Source: Oscillospiraceae bacterium
GTDB taxonomy: Bacteria; Bacillota; Clostridia; Oscillospirales; Oscillospiraceae
Reading direction: 5' to 3'
Length of the DNA stretch: 29,691 nucleotides
Assembly (NCBI GenBank): GCA_015068335.1
Contig: SVKT01000005.1
Location: forward strand, 1 to 29,691
Under the pieces are notes generated by a model, which did not search any database, had not been told where the DNA came from, and saw only the letters and a list, made by a program, of their open reading frames with translations. Every line of letters begins with the position of its first letter. The stretch's first letter is position 1. The position numbers were made by a program, and so were the translations under genes. Shown piece by piece: positions 6,775 to 17,997 of the stretch.

Positions 6775-8742
6775 ATGGAAGAAAACGAGATCTTGCAGTC
6801 CACGGCTGTGTCTGCGGAAAACGAATACGACGCGTCGGAAATTCAGGTGCTGGAAGGACTGGAAGCAGTCCGCAAGCGCCCGGGTATGTATATCGGCTCC
6901 ACCAGCGAGTCCGGTCTGCATCATCTGGTCTATGAGATCGTGGACAACTCTATCGACGAGGCGCTGGCCGGTTACTGCACCGAGATCAGCGTCACCATCA
7001 ACGAGGGCAATACCATCACCGTTACCGACAATGGCCGCGGTATCCCCGTGGATATCCAGCCCCAAACCGGCAAGCCCGCCCTGGAGGTGGTCTTTACCAT
7101 CCTGCACGCCGGCGGCAAGTTCGGCGGCGGAGGCTACAAGGTCTCCGGCGGCCTCCACGGCGTGGGCGCGTCTGTGGTCAACGCTCTGTCCGAGTGGCTG
7201 GAAGTGGAAGTCCACAAAAACGGTAAGATCCACCAGATGAAATTTGCCCGGGGCCATATCGTGCAGGAGATGACGATCATCGGTGACACCGACCGCACCG
7301 GCACCTCCGTCACCTTCAAGCCCGACCCCGAGATGTTCGACACCACGGAGTACAACTACGAGACCCTCCACACCCGTATGCAGCAGCAGGCCTTCCTGAA
7401 CGCCGGATTGCGCATCTCCATCGCTGACGAGCGGGCAGTCTCCGCCCACAAGGACGAGGAGGATCGCCGTCACTCTATGTGCTACGAGGGCGGCATCCGG
7501 GAGTATGTCACCTGGCTCAACACCAACAAGACGGTCGTCCATCAGGAGCCCATCTATATTTCCGGCGCCAAAGAGGACTCTATGGCGGAGATCGCCCTGC
7601 AATACAATGACGGTTATCAGGAAAATATGGTCTCCTTTGCAAACAACGTCCGCACCCCCGAGGGCGGTATGCACGAGGAGGGCTTCCACCGCGCCCTGAC
7701 CACCGCCCTGACCGCTTATGGCCGCCGAATGAAGATCCTGAAAGAGGATGACAAGATCAGCGGCGATGATTACCGCGAAGGCCTGACTGTGGTCATCTCC
7801 GTCAAGTTGGAAGAGCCGCAGTTCGAGGGTCAGACCAAGGCCAAACTGGGCAACAGCGAGATGCGTACGCTGGTGAACAACGTGGTGTCCGAAAAACTGG
7901 ATACCTATCTGGAAGAGAATCCCCAGGTGGGCCGTATGATTATGGATAAGGCCCTGATGGCCGCCCGTGCCCGTGAAGCCGCCCGTAAGGCAAAGGAAAA
8001 CGTGCGCCGCAAGAACGGGCTGGAATCCGGTCAGATGCCCGATAAGTTGCAGGACTGCAACGAACGCGACCCCTCCCTGTGCGAACTCTACATCGTGGAG
8101 GGTGACTCCGCCGCAGGCTCCGCCATCGGCGGACGCGACTCCCGTTTCCAGGCCATCCTCGCGATGTGGGGCAAGATGCTCAACGTGGAAAAGGCCCGCA
8201 AAGACAAGGTGTTTGGAAACGATAAACTGACGCCGCTGATGGTGGCGCTGGGCACCGGCATCGATGATGATTTCAATATCGATAAACTGCGCTATCACAA
8301 GATCGTCATTATGTCCGATGCCGACGTGGACGGCGCGCATATCCGCACGCTGCTGCTGACCTTCTTCTTCCGTTATATGCGTCCCCTCATCGAGCGGGGC
8401 TATGTCTACTCCGCCGTGCCCCCCCTGTACAAACTGACCCAGGGCAAGGATGTTCGGGTGGCCTATTCTGACGAGCAGCGTGATAAAATTTCCTCCGAAA
8501 TGCGTGAGGCAAAGCCCAACGCCAAGATCGAGATCCAGCGCTACAAGGGCCTGGGCGAGATGAATAAGGACGAACTGTGGAATACCACGATGGATCCCGA
8601 GAAGCGCACCCTGCGCCGCATTACGCTGGACGACGCGGTCCGGGCGGATCAGATCTTCTCCCTGCTGATGGGCGAAGAGGTGGAACCCCGCAAGCACTGG
8701 ATCGAGAAAAACGCCCAGTATGCCGAAAATCTAGACTTCTGA
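6775..8742 (+). CDS. gyrB: DNA gyrase subunit B
   Basis: ATPase subunit of the type II topoisomerase that introduces negative supercoils. The 655 residues show the GHKL ATP site: EIVDNSIDEALAG, VTDNGRGIPVD and GGLHGVGASVVNALS. The Toprim metal site has E442 in VEGDSAAGSA and D515/D517/D519 in SDADVDGAHIRTLL. The motif usually written as RGK-NVEKA reads WGKMLNVEKA here. The C-terminal YKGLGEMNKDELWNTTMDP..R is standard. AAGGAG precedes the ATG. gyrA starts 14 bases after the stop, so the pair is cotranscribed. Confidence 0.98.
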   Translation: MEENEILQSTAVSAENEYDASEIQVLEGLEAVRKRPGMYIGSTSESGLHHLVYEIVDNSIDEALAGYCTEISVTINEGNTITVTDNGRGIPVDIQPQTGKPALEVVFTILHAGGKFGGGGYKVSGGLHGVGASVVNALSEWLEVEVHKNGKIHQMKFARGHIVQEMTIIGDTDRTGTSVTFKPDPEMFDTTEYNYETLHTRMQQQAFLNAGLRISIADERAVSAHKDEEDRRHSMCYEGGIREYVTWLNTNKTVVHQEPIYISGAKEDSMAEIALQYNDGYQENMVSFANNVRTPEGGMHEEGFHRALTTALTAYGRRMKILKEDDKISGDDYREGLTVVISVKLEEPQFEGQTKAKLGNSEMRTLVNNVVSEKLDTYLEENPQVGRMIMDKALMAARAREAARKAKENVRRKNGLESGQMPDKLQDCNERDPSLCELYIVEGDSAAGSAIGGRDSRFQAILAMWGKMLNVEKARKDKVFGNDKLTPLMVALGTGIDDDFNIDKLRYHKIVIMSDADVDGAHIRTLLLTFFFRYMRPLIERGYVYSAVPPLYKLTQGKDVRVAYSDEQRDKISSEMREAKPNAKIEIQRYKGLGEMNKDELWNTTMDPEKRTLRRITLDDAVRADQIFSLLMGEEVEPRKHWIEKNAQYAENLDF

Positions 8743-8756
8743 GGAGGTGACGCAAA

Positions 8757-11285
<2,529 letters not shown>

Positions 11286-11286
11286 T

Positions 11287-12114
11287 ATGACCGTGGGAAA
11301 AAGAGCGTTCCGCCTGCTGGCTGTGGATATGGACGGCACGGTGCTGAACACCGAAAAAATCATCACCCCCCGCACCGGGCGAGCGATGGAAACCGCGCTC
11401 TCCTGCGGGAAAGAGGTGGTTTTTGCCACCGGACGCTGCCCCGCGGAGATGCGCAACTATCTGGCGGCCTTCCCCACGATGCGCTATGCGATGTGTTTGA
11501 GCGGCGCGCTGCTGCTGGACCTGCGCACCGGCGTGATCCTGGACGAAACGACCCTATCCCCTGCCCTGGCGGCGCAGATCCTTTCCGCAGCGGAGGGGCT
11601 GGACGTGATGGCTGTGGTCTACGCCGGCAACGAGGTATATCTGGAACGGCGGCGCAGAGGCGATCTGGCCCATTTCTGGTGCGATTGCTACACCGCGCTG
11701 TATGACGATTGCGGCAACTGGGTGGAGCGCAGCGCCGACGTGCTTTCTCTGGGAGAAAGCATTCGGAAAATCAACTTTTTCTGCCACTCGGAGGCGGATT
11801 ACCGCGTGCTGGAACAGCGGATGGCGCCGCTGCCTGTGAATCTTGCCCAGGGGTCCTACAATAACTGCGAGGTCTCCCCTCTGGGCGTGGACAAGGGCGC
11901 AGGATTGGAGCGGCTCTGCCGCGCGGCGGGGATTCCCGTGACGGAGTCCATCGCCGTGGGAGATTCCGGCAACGACCTTGCGATGCTCCGTGCTGCTGGG
12001 CTGTCTGTGGCTATGGAAAATGCCACGGCGGAGATCAAAGCGGCGGCGGATGTGACGGTGTCCGACTGCGACCACGACGGCGTGGCGGAGGTCATCGAGA
12101 CTTATCTGCTCTGA
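11287..12114 (+). CDS. Cof-type HAD-superfamily phosphatase
   Basis: A 275-residue HAD-IIB (Cof) hydrolase, acting on small phosphorylated metabolites; the substrate cannot be read from the sequence. Motif I is LLAVDMDGTVL with nucleophile D14 and acid D16; motif II lies in VFATGRCP; a C2-type cap fills the middle; motif III/IV appears as LGVDKGAGLERL and IAVGDSGNDLAML. The start ATG at 11287 is one base after the gyrA stop with AGGAG in the gyrA end; the longer open frame upstream lies inside gyrA. Probably cotranscribed with gyrA and followed by rnhA 16 bases later. Confidence 0.88.
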   Translation: MTVGKRAFRLLAVDMDGTVLNTEKIITPRTGRAMETALSCGKEVVFATGRCPAEMRNYLAAFPTMRYAMCLSGALLLDLRTGVILDETTLSPALAAQILSAAEGLDVMAVVYAGNEVYLERRRRGDLAHFWCDCYTALYDDCGNWVERSADVLSLGESIRKINFFCHSEADYRVLEQRMAPLPVNLAQGSYNNCEVSPLGVDKGAGLERLCRAAGIPVTESIAVGDSGNDLAMLRAAGLSVAMENATAEIKAAADVTVSDCDHDGVAEVIETYLL

Positions 12115-12130
12115 TCCTTTGGAGGAAGGT

Positions 12131-12568
12131 ATGAAAACAGTCACCATTTATACCGACGGCGCGTGCAGCGGGAATCCCGGCCCCGGCGGCTGGGGCGCCA
12201 TTTTGATGTACGGCACCCATAAAAAGGAACTCTCCGGCGGCGAAGCCAATACCACCAACAACCGGATGGAACTGACAGCCGTCATCGCGGCGCTGTCTGC
12301 CCTGAAAGAGCCCTGCGCCGTGGAACTGTGGTCGGATTCCAAGTACGTCATCGACGCGCTGGAAAAGGGCTGGGCCAAAGGCTGGCAGGCCAAGGGCTGG
12401 ATCAAAAGCGATAAAAAGCCGGCACTGAATCCCGACCTGTGGGAAAAACTGCTGGCGCTGGCGGAGACCCATACCCTGCATTATCACTGGGTCAAGGGCC
12501 ACGCCGACAACGAATTCAACAACCGCTGCGACGAAATGGCCGTGGCGGAGAGCAAAAAGTTTCAGTAA
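12131..12568 (+). CDS. rnhA: Ribonuclease HI
   Basis: Cuts the RNA strand of RNA-DNA hybrids, for example primers and R-loops. 145 residues with all catalytic acids visible: D9 in YTDGACSGNPGPGG, E47 in NNRMELTA, D69 in WSDSKYV and D134 in NRCDEMA; H124 lies in VKGHADNEFN. The basic helix WAKGWQAKGWIKSDKK is the substrate-binding handle of E. coli-type enzymes. The ATG at 12131 has GGAGGAAGG just upstream; an in-frame TTG overlapping that site is rejected. Confidence 0.95.
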   Translation: MKTVTIYTDGACSGNPGPGGWGAILMYGTHKKELSGGEANTTNNRMELTAVIAALSALKEPCAVELWSDSKYVIDALEKGWAKGWQAKGWIKSDKKPALNPDLWEKLLALAETHTLHYHWVKGHADNEFNNRCDEMAVAESKKFQ

Positions 12569-12641
12569 GAACCCCCGATATTCTGTAAAAATGTCCCCGA
12601 ATTCTGCGGATGCAGAAACAATATAGAGAGGAGCAATTACT

Positions 12642-13016
12642 ATGGGAAAGTTTGTCATCAGCACCACTAAGAACGGCGAGTTCACCTTTAATCTGAAAGC
12701 CGGCAACGGTCAGGTCATTCTGAGCGCTTCTGAGAGTTACACCTCTCAGGACGGCTGCGAGGGCGGCATCGACTCCGTGAAGAAGAACGCTCTGGCCCAC
12801 GTGGAAGACCAGACTGTGGAGGGCTTCGAGACCCTGACCCACCCCAAGTATGAACTGTATCAGGACAAGGCCGGCGAGTATCGTTTCCGCCTGAAAGCCA
12901 AGAACGGCCAGAACATCGGCAAGTCCGAGGGCTATGCCGCCAAGGCCGGCGCGCTCAACGGCATTGAGTCCATCGGCAAGAATGCACCCGACGCTGCCGT
13001 CGAGGTCGAGGAATAA
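12642..13016 (+). CDS. Tandem DUF1508 (YegP-like) protein
   Basis: A 124-residue protein made of two DUF1508 repeats: FVISTTKNGEFTFNLKAGNGQVI..SESYTSQDGCEGGIDSVKKNA and YELYQDKAGEYRFRLKAKNGQNIGKSEGYAAKAGALNGIESIGKNA. DUF1508 proteins such as YegP form a small beta-rich fold; the function is not known. A good ribosome binding site (GAGAGGAGC) precedes the ATG, and a small hairpin TTCTGC/GCAGAA (12602-12617) lies in the 73-base spacer after rnhA. A strong terminator follows at 13152-13180. Confidence 0.85.
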   Translation: MGKFVISTTKNGEFTFNLKAGNGQVILSASESYTSQDGCEGGIDSVKKNALAHVEDQTVEGFETLTHPKYELYQDKAGEYRFRLKAKNGQNIGKSEGYAAKAGALNGIESIGKNAPDAAVEVEE

Positions 13017-13151
13017 GGACTGCCGGAACGGGAGATTTACGATTTGTTCACAGGGAACTCATAATTTCGCAAAATTTTGGGGGTATCCTGTGATCAAGCA
13101 AAAGGTCGCTGACCCAAATGCGTTTTCTCCCTCCTAAAAAACACACACAGC

Positions 13152-13180
13152 AAAAAGGACCGCCATCGGCGGTCCTTTTT
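13152..13180 (+). terminator. Terminator after the DUF1508 gene
   Basis: Perfect 13-bp stem AAAAAGGACCGCC (13152-13164) / GGCGGTCCTTTTT (13168-13180) with a 3-base loop. The A/T flanks make it usable on both strands, but nadE has its own terminator next to it. Confidence 0.9.
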
Positions 13181-13213
13181 GTATTCCGGTTTATTTCCGC
13201 AGAGGCAAAAAAA

Positions 13214-13239
13214 GAAGGGGCAGTTTTTGCTGCCCCTTC
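13214..13239 (-). terminator. Terminator after nadE
   Basis: Stem GAAGGGGCAG (13214-13223) / CTGCCCCTTC (13230-13239), loop of 6. On the minus strand it is followed by seven T residues. Confidence 0.88.
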
Positions 13240-13244
13240 CTGTA

Positions 13245-14015
13245 TTACTTATAAAAGTCCGTTTCGTCCTCAATTACCATAGGCAGCCCGTTATGATAGA
13301 CGGGAATGGTCTGGAACTTGAAGCGGCTGATGCGGTGCTTGCGGTCGATCTGCTCCTTGATCTCCGGATCCACGACGCCCTTGCGGACGTACTCGTTGAC
13401 GGCGTGGTAGGTAAAGCCCAGATTATCCTCGTCGGTGAGGCCGGTGAGGCCGTCGGAGGGGGGTTTGACCAGGAATTTTTCCGGCAGACCCAACTCCGCG
13501 CCCAGGGCGCAGACCTCCTCCGTGGTGTACATACCCAGAGGCGAGAAGGCGCCGGCGCTGTCGCCGTAAATGGTGCAGTAGCCCACCCAGTCCTCGGAGA
13601 GGTTGGAGGTGTTGATGACGATGCCGCCGTCCACGCTCTGGGCGATGGCGTACAGTGTGGCCATCCGGATGCGGGAGGGCAGATTCACTTTCGTCTGACG
13701 GCTGGCCTCCACGCCGATGCGCGCCATTTCATCCAGAATGCCGGAGGTGCCTCCGCGGATGTTGAACGTGTAGTGGCGGATGTTCAGCACGTCCACCAGA
13801 CCCTGACTGTAATCAATGTCGCTCTGGATGCCGTCGGGCATCAGCACGCCCACCACGTTCTCCCGGCCGTAGGCGGCGACGCACAGGGCGGCCACCACGC
13901 TGGAATCTTTGCCGCCGGAGATGCCCACCACGGCAGTCTTGCCGCCGCAGGCTTTCATCTGCTGCCGCATCCAGTCCAGAAGACCGGGCAACTGCGCTTT
14001 TGCGTTGAATTCCAT
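13245..14015 (-). CDS. nadE: NH3-dependent NAD+ synthetase
   Basis: Last step of NAD biosynthesis: ATP-dependent amidation of nicotinate adenine dinucleotide. The 256 residues form only the synthetase domain; there is no N-terminal glutaminase domain, so free ammonia (or a separate amidotransferase) should be the nitrogen source. The ATP-pyrophosphatase loop SGGKDS is at residues 33-38. NLPSRIRM, NTSNLSEDWVGYCTIYGDSAGAFSPLG and KPPSDGLTGLTDEDNLGFTY are typical of the family. The ATG at 14015 follows GGAAAGGAGCAG; upstream in-frame codons overlap the promoter and are rejected. Confidence 0.95.
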   Translation of the reverse strand: MEFNAKAQLPGLLDWMRQQMKACGGKTAVVGISGGKDSSVVAALCVAAYGRENVVGVLMPDGIQSDIDYSQGLVDVLNIRHYTFNIRGGTSGILDEMARIGVEASRQTKVNLPSRIRMATLYAIAQSVDGGIVINTSNLSEDWVGYCTIYGDSAGAFSPLGMYTTEEVCALGAELGLPEKFLVKPPSDGLTGLTDEDNLGFTYHAVNEYVRKGVVDPEIKEQIDRKHRISRFKFQTIPVYHNGLPMVIEDETDFYK

Positions 14016-14067
14016 ATATTCTGCTCCTTTCCGACCCGTGGAGGTCGATGGGGTTCGTTCTGCCCTC

Positions 14068-14096
14068 ATTTTAGCAGAGGTTGCGGGGCTTTTCAA
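14068..14096 (-). promoter_or_regulatory. nadE promoter
   Basis: Minus strand: -35 TTGAAA (14096-14091), 17-bp spacer, -10 TAAAAT (14073-14068). Confidence 0.7.
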
Positions 14097-14127
14097 TGCA
14101 GGGCGTGGGAGAAAAACGGAAAAAAGA

Positions 14128-14157
14128 TTGGAAAAACAAAGGGAAATGTGGTACACT
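14128..14157 (+). promoter_or_regulatory. Probable thioesterase promoter
   Basis: -35 TTGGAA (14128-14133), 18-bp spacer, -10 TACACT (14152-14157), about 48 bases before the thioesterase start. Confidence 0.5.
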
Positions 14158-14204
14158 CTGGAAAGAACGCATTGCCCGCCCGTAGGCGGCGCACAGGAGG
14201 ATAT

Positions 14205-14624
14205 ATGGATCGTCTGGAAAAGGAAGCCCGGGAACTGCAAAGCGCAAACGGCTTTGCCAAGCACAATTTCATCGAGGGAGAAGCGGTGTCGCCGGATGAA
14301 GCGGTATTCACACTGGAAATCCGCCCCGAAAGCCGCAACCCTTACGGCGTCGTCCACGGGGGCGCCCTTTACGGGTTGGCGGACAATGCCGCCGGCTTTG
14401 CCGCCCACACCGACGGACGGTTCTATGTGACCCAGACCGGCTCCCTCCACTTTCTCCGCGCCCAGACCGAGGGCACGGTCCGCGCCCACGCCAGGGTGCG
14501 TCACCGCGGCAGGACGACCTGTCTGATTTCTGTGGACATTCTGGGCGAGGGCGATAAACTGCTGGCCACGGGAGAATATACTTTTTTCTGTGTAAATACC
14601 AGTATTGTCAGCGATAAAGGCTGA
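14205..14624 (+). CDS. PaaI-like hotdog-fold thioesterase
   Basis: A 139-residue single hotdog domain that probably hydrolyses acyl- or aryl-CoA thioesters; the natural substrate is unknown. The signature PYGVVHGGALYGLADNAAGFAA contains the HGG loop and the catalytic acidic residue, and YVTQTGSLHFLRAQTEGTVRAHARVRHRGRTT matches the beta-sheet part. CAGGAGG precedes the ATG at 14205; the much longer upstream open frame is antisense to nadE. It is a single gene between divergent nadE and a terminator. Confidence 0.85.
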   Translation: MDRLEKEARELQSANGFAKHNFIEGEAVSPDEAVFTLEIRPESRNPYGVVHGGALYGLADNAAGFAAHTDGRFYVTQTGSLHFLRAQTEGTVRAHARVRHRGRTTCLISVDILGEGDKLLATGEYTFFCVNTSIVSDKG

Positions 14625-14656
14625 AAAACAGAATGATTTCAGGAATATGAAAAAGG

Positions 14657-14686
14657 AAACGGACGGCTGCTGCCGTCCGTTTTTTT
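14657..14686. terminator. Bidirectional terminator between thioesterase and sensor kinase genes
   Basis: Stem AAACGGACGGC (14657-14667) / GCCGTCCGTTT (14672-14682), loop TGCT, followed by T residues on the plus strand; on the minus strand the kinase gene stops 16 bases before it, with only a weaker T/C tail. Confidence 0.85.
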
Positions 14687-14697
14687 ATGGGAAAACG

Positions 14698-15933
14698 TCA
14701 TTTCTTCGCCAGAGGCAGAGTGGCGTAGAAGCGGGTGGAGCGCTCGTCGCTCTCTGCCCGCAGGGTGCCGCGATGCTCCTGTGCGATGCTTTGGGCGATG
14801 GCAAGCCCCAGTCCGAAACCGTGCTGCTCTCCCCGGGAGGGATCTGCCCGGTAGAAGCGCTCAAAAAGCCGCCCCAGTTGTTCCGGGGGGATGGGCGTTC
14901 CGGTGTTGGACACCGTGAGCCGCGCCTGCCGTTCGGTTTTTTCCAGCGTCAGGGTCACGGTTCCGCCTTCGGCGCCGTATTTGATGGCATTGTCCAGTAA
15001 AATGGCGATCAGCCGGTGCAGCTTGTCTCCGTCGCCGGGAAGGATCACGCCATCGGGCACCCGGTACTCCAACTGCTTGCCCGCTTCAAAGGCCACCGGC
15101 TCAAAGGCCAGCGCGCAGGCGGCGGTAATGTCGGAGAGCGAAACTTCCGCAAAGGCAGCGCTGCGTTTCAGACTGTCCGCCCGCGCCAATGTCAGCATTT
15201 CCTCCACCAGCGTTTTCATTCGCAGGGCTTCGGAGTGGATGTTGCTCCGCCAGCGCTCGGGCCGCGCTTCCAGTTCCGCGCCTTCCAGCAGTTCTGCGTT
15301 GGAGAGGATCACCGTCAGGGGTGTTTTCAGTTCGTGGGAGGCGTCGGAAAGGAAGCGGCGCTGCTGTTCCCACGCCCGTTCCACCGGGCGGGTGGCCCAG
15401 CGGGACAGAAGGATGGAAATGCCCAGCAGCAGCAACAGCGAAATGGCGGCAATCCCCACGTAGGGGCCCATCATACGCCGCAGCATAGACGTTTCCATCG
15501 ACATATCCACAAAGGCAAGCCGTTGGTATAAGCCGTTTTCCTGCCGGAGGTAACGGAGTTGATAGTGTTCCAGAACGCCGCTGGGCGCGTCCTGCGCCAG
15601 ACAGGCGGTCAGGATCTGTTGAAGGGTCTCGGTGTCTTCCAGTCCGGTGTAGGTGCCGCCGGTGACATACGCCCGACTTCCCCAGATCTCCACGGTGAAA
15701 TAGGGCAATTGAACGGAACGGTCGGCTGTGCCGATGCCGAATTCCGGCAGCAGGAGCGTGCCCGAGCCGGGATACTGGGCCGGCTCCCGGATCACGCGGG
15801 AGAGCACCTGTCCGCTGAGTTCGTCGATGCTGCGTTGAAAGGAAACGTAGAGAGAGGAGAAGACCGTGGCCAGAACGGCGGTGACCAGAACCATACAAAC
15901 GGCCACGAATTTTACCCGCAGTTTTCGGATCAC
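14698..15933 (-). CDS. Two-component sensor histidine kinase
   Basis: A 411-residue membrane sensor kinase. Membrane segments lie at about residues 8-30 and 157-178 and enclose an extracellular sensor region of about 125 residues. A short linker leads to the H-box FLSDASHELKTPL with phospho-acceptor H200, then the N-box LLDNAIKYG, the G1 box VSNTGTPIPPEQ, the F-box RLFERFYRADPSR and the G2 box GFGLGLAIAQSI. The start is GTG 15933 with AAGGAGG 10 bases upstream. It is the last gene of a DUF4340-regulator-kinase operon; the regulator gene lies 57 bases upstream. The signal is not evident from the sequence. Confidence 0.92.
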   Translation of the reverse strand: MIRKLRVKFVAVCMVLVTAVLATVFSSLYVSFQRSIDELSGQVLSRVIREPAQYPGSGTLLLPEFGIGTADRSVQLPYFTVEIWGSRAYVTGGTYTGLEDTETLQQILTACLAQDAPSGVLEHYQLRYLRQENGLYQRLAFVDMSMETSMLRRMMGPYVGIAAISLLLLLGISILLSRWATRPVERAWEQQRRFLSDASHELKTPLTVILSNAELLEGAELEARPERWRSNIHSEALRMKTLVEEMLTLARADSLKRSAAFAEVSLSDITAACALAFEPVAFEAGKQLEYRVPDGVILPGDGDKLHRLIAILLDNAIKYGAEGGTVTLTLEKTERQARLTVSNTGTPIPPEQLGRLFERFYRADPSRGEQHGFGLGLAIAQSIAQEHRGTLRAESDERSTRFYATLPLAKK

Positions 15934-15990
15934 GGCAAGAGTTCCTCCTTGTCGAAAAGTCTGTGGAAAATGTGAAAAACCGGCAAAAAG

Positions 15991-16668
15991 TCAGTCATTT
16001 TGCTGTAAACAGTAGCCCGCCAGTCGAATGGTCTTGATTTTCACCCGGGAGTGCAGGTGTTCCAGTTTTTTCCGGAGGAAGGAAATGTAGACCTCCACGT
16101 GATTGTCCTCCGCGTCGGACTCATAGCCCCAGAGTTTCACCAGCAGGGTCTCCTTGGGAAGGACCTGCTCCCCATTTAGCATAAACAGTTCCAGCATATC
16201 AAATTCCCTGCGGCTCAGATGCACGGAGCGCTCGCCGCAGGAGAGGGTAAAGGAGCCGCGTTCCAGCCGCAGGTCGCCGTATTCCAAAAGGTCGGTGCTG
16301 CGGAGGGTCGGCTGACGCCGTGCCAGAGCCCGGACGCAGGCAAGCAACTCTCTGGGCTCAAAGGGTTTGGTGAGATAGTAGTCCGCGCCGCTGTCCAGCC
16401 CCGTGACGCGGTCCGCCACATCGCCGCGGGCGGTCAGCATCAGCACGGGAACGGCGCTGCCTGCCTGCCGCAGGCGGCGCAGGACGGAAAACCCATCCAG
16501 TTTCGGAAGCATAACGTCCAGCAGGATCACATCGTAAATGCCGGAGAGGGCATTGTCCAGCCCGGATTCGCCGTCGTGACACACATCTGTCAGATACCCG
16601 TCCAGTTCCAGCAGATCTTGCAGGGTGGAGGCCAGGCGACTCTCGTCTTCCACGATCAGTATGCGCAT
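15991..16668 (-). CDS. OmpR-family response regulator
   Basis: A 225-residue DNA-binding regulator, partner of the downstream kinase. The receiver domain shows the acidic pocket E7/D8, the phospho-acceptor D51 in ILLDVMLPKLDG, T79 and K101 in TKPFEPREL. The C-terminal winged helix contains LSRREFDMLELFMLNGEQVLPKETL and DNHVEVYISFLRKKL, typical of OmpR/PhoB proteins. AAAGGAGG precedes the ATG. The gene starts 48 bases after the DUF4340 gene stops, so it is probably on the same transcript. Confidence 0.94.
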   Translation of the reverse strand: MRILIVEDESRLASTLQDLLELDGYLTDVCHDGESGLDNALSGIYDVILLDVMLPKLDGFSVLRRLRQAGSAVPVLMLTARGDVADRVTGLDSGADYYLTKPFEPRELLACVRALARRQPTLRSTDLLEYGDLRLERGSFTLSCGERSVHLSRREFDMLELFMLNGEQVLPKETLLVKLWGYESDAEDNHVEVYISFLRKKLEHLHSRVKIKTIRLAGYCLQQND

Positions 16669-16716
16669 AAAGGCGGGCCTCCTTTCGAAAACAGGCGGTG
16701 GGACGGCTGCGGAAAA

Positions 16717-17751
16717 TCAGGCTGCGGGGAGCACCGGGCCGTCCAGACCGTTGGCGGAGAGTTTCAGGATCGTGTCCAGCACCGAGGGCGCGAGGGTATA
16801 GATGGTGGTGTCGTCATTGAGCCACACGTAGTTTCCGGTGCCGTCCGGCAGGGGGTTGCCCACCGTCAGCCGCAGGGTCTGCATCTCGCTGCCGTCGGCA
16901 TAGACCACCTGCACCGTTGCCGTGGGCGCGTCATAGCCGCAGATGGAAACCGCCTCGGGAGAGGGACGATAGATCTTGCACGCAAGGGTTCCCAGCGCTT
17001 TCAGGTCGTTCAGCAGTGCGCGCAGCAGCGGTTCGTAGGTGATGTCGGCGCCGCCGTATCGCCACGTGACCGTCTCGCCCATACGGTAGGCGGTGAAGAG
17101 CATACTTTCCGGCGTGTTTGTGCTGTTGGTCTCCGACTTTGCGCGGCTGACGCGGATGGAGTCGATGCGGTCCTCTGTCAGTTCCGGCACTTCCGGCAGG
17201 ATCATCATATCGTAAATGGGGATGCAGAGGAGATCGTACACGTCGTCAGGGACCACGTGGACCATCGTGCCGTCGTTGTTCACCCGCACGTAGTGGGCAG
17301 AGCCGTCCTCCGTGGGGCGGCCGAACAGCAGGCGGACCACCGTTCCCTCCGATGTGGTGGCCGTCAGGCTGCCCAGGGGGTGGGTCCAGTCTGCCGCCTG
17401 AACGGATTCCGCGTCCGTGAGGATCTCCTGCGGCGCCCAGTTGGACAGCACGGAGAGGATCGACAGCACCACGGTATCGTCCAGCGGGAAGGAGGGATCA
17501 TCGCGCCAGATCCAGTTGCCCTTGCTGTTCAGGGAAAAGTTCAGCGTGGTGGAGCCGTTGTAATAGGTCAGGGCGGAAAAATAGGGCGCCTGCTCCTGCT
17601 CGGTAATTTCTCCCGTTTCGGGTTTGCTCACAGGGGTGGGTTCCGGCCGGGATTCTCGGTATCGAATGCCCAGCACGATCAGCAGCACGGCGGCCAAAAG
17701 GCCGAGAATGGCGCTCAGCAGTGAGATCAGGCGTCGTTCTTTCCAGGTCAT
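16717..17751 (-). CDS. Membrane-anchored DUF4340 protein
   Basis: A 344-residue protein with one N-terminal membrane segment (LISLLSAILGLLAAVLLIVLG, about residues 9-30) and a large extracytoplasmic part with a Pro-rich linker (RPEPTPVSKPETGE). The body, with repeated blocks such as WIWRDDPSFPLDD..LSVLSNW and TVVRLLFGRPTEDGSAHYVRVN, resembles DUF4340, a domain of unknown function sometimes found near ABC transporter or gliding genes. The start ATG at 17751 uses GGAGGG; the TTG 18 bases upstream overlaps that site. First gene of an operon with a response regulator and kinase, so a role in sensing envelope conditions is possible (inference). Confidence 0.75.
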   Translation of the reverse strand: MTWKERRLISLLSAILGLLAAVLLIVLGIRYRESRPEPTPVSKPETGEITEQEQAPYFSALTYYNGSTTLNFSLNSKGNWIWRDDPSFPLDDTVVLSILSVLSNWAPQEILTDAESVQAADWTHPLGSLTATTSEGTVVRLLFGRPTEDGSAHYVRVNNDGTMVHVVPDDVYDLLCIPIYDMMILPEVPELTEDRIDSIRVSRAKSETNSTNTPESMLFTAYRMGETVTWRYGGADITYEPLLRALLNDLKALGTLACKIYRPSPEAVSICGYDAPTATVQVVYADGSEMQTLRLTVGNPLPDGTGNYVWLNDDTTIYTLAPSVLDTILKLSANGLDGPVLPAA

Positions 17752-17796
17752 AGGGGGTAGTCCCTCCAATCAGCGAAAGTTGTACATAATTAATTT

Positions 17797-17825
17797 ATTA
17801 TACCACAAAGAACGGCGGCACGCAA
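17797..17825 (-). promoter_or_regulatory. Promoter of the DUF4340-regulator-kinase operon
   Basis: Minus strand: -35 TTGCGT (17825-17820), 17-bp spacer, -10 TATAAT (17802-17797) preceded by TGG (extended -10). Confidence 0.7.
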
Positions 17826-17906
17826 ACAGCATCCGGCAGAAAACCGGCCGCTTTTTGCACATTTTACAAAACAGGTGAAAAATTTATTAAAAAAACCGGA
17901 AACGGC

Positions 17907-17935
17907 TTGAAAAAGCGTGGAGGGGTCTATATAAT
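17907..17935 (+). promoter_or_regulatory. Hydrogenase promoter
   Basis: -35 TTGAAA (17907-17912), 17-bp spacer, -10 TATAAT (17930-17935); about 55-nt leader to the hydrogenase ATG. Confidence 0.8.
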
Positions 17936-17997
17936 AATAGCGCAAATCAGCCGGACGGAATGCGACCGCCGGTGGAAAAACAAAGGAGACAACAGAT

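Noticed and set aside
6661..8697. Very long minus-strand open frame opposite gyrB (and similar ones opposite gyrA, dnaA, metG and hydrogenase)
   Set aside because: These are antisense shadows of GC-rich coding genes with no recognisable domains or ribosome binding sites.
13049..13092. Inverted repeat CACAGG/CCTGTG around an AATTT/AAATT palindrome after the DUF1508 gene
   Set aside because: The stems are short with a long loop and no promoter or gene depends on it; it could be chance in AT-rich DNA.
17752..17769. TTG start adding six residues to the DUF4340 protein
   Set aside because: That codon overlaps the GGAGGG ribosome binding site used by the ATG at 17751.
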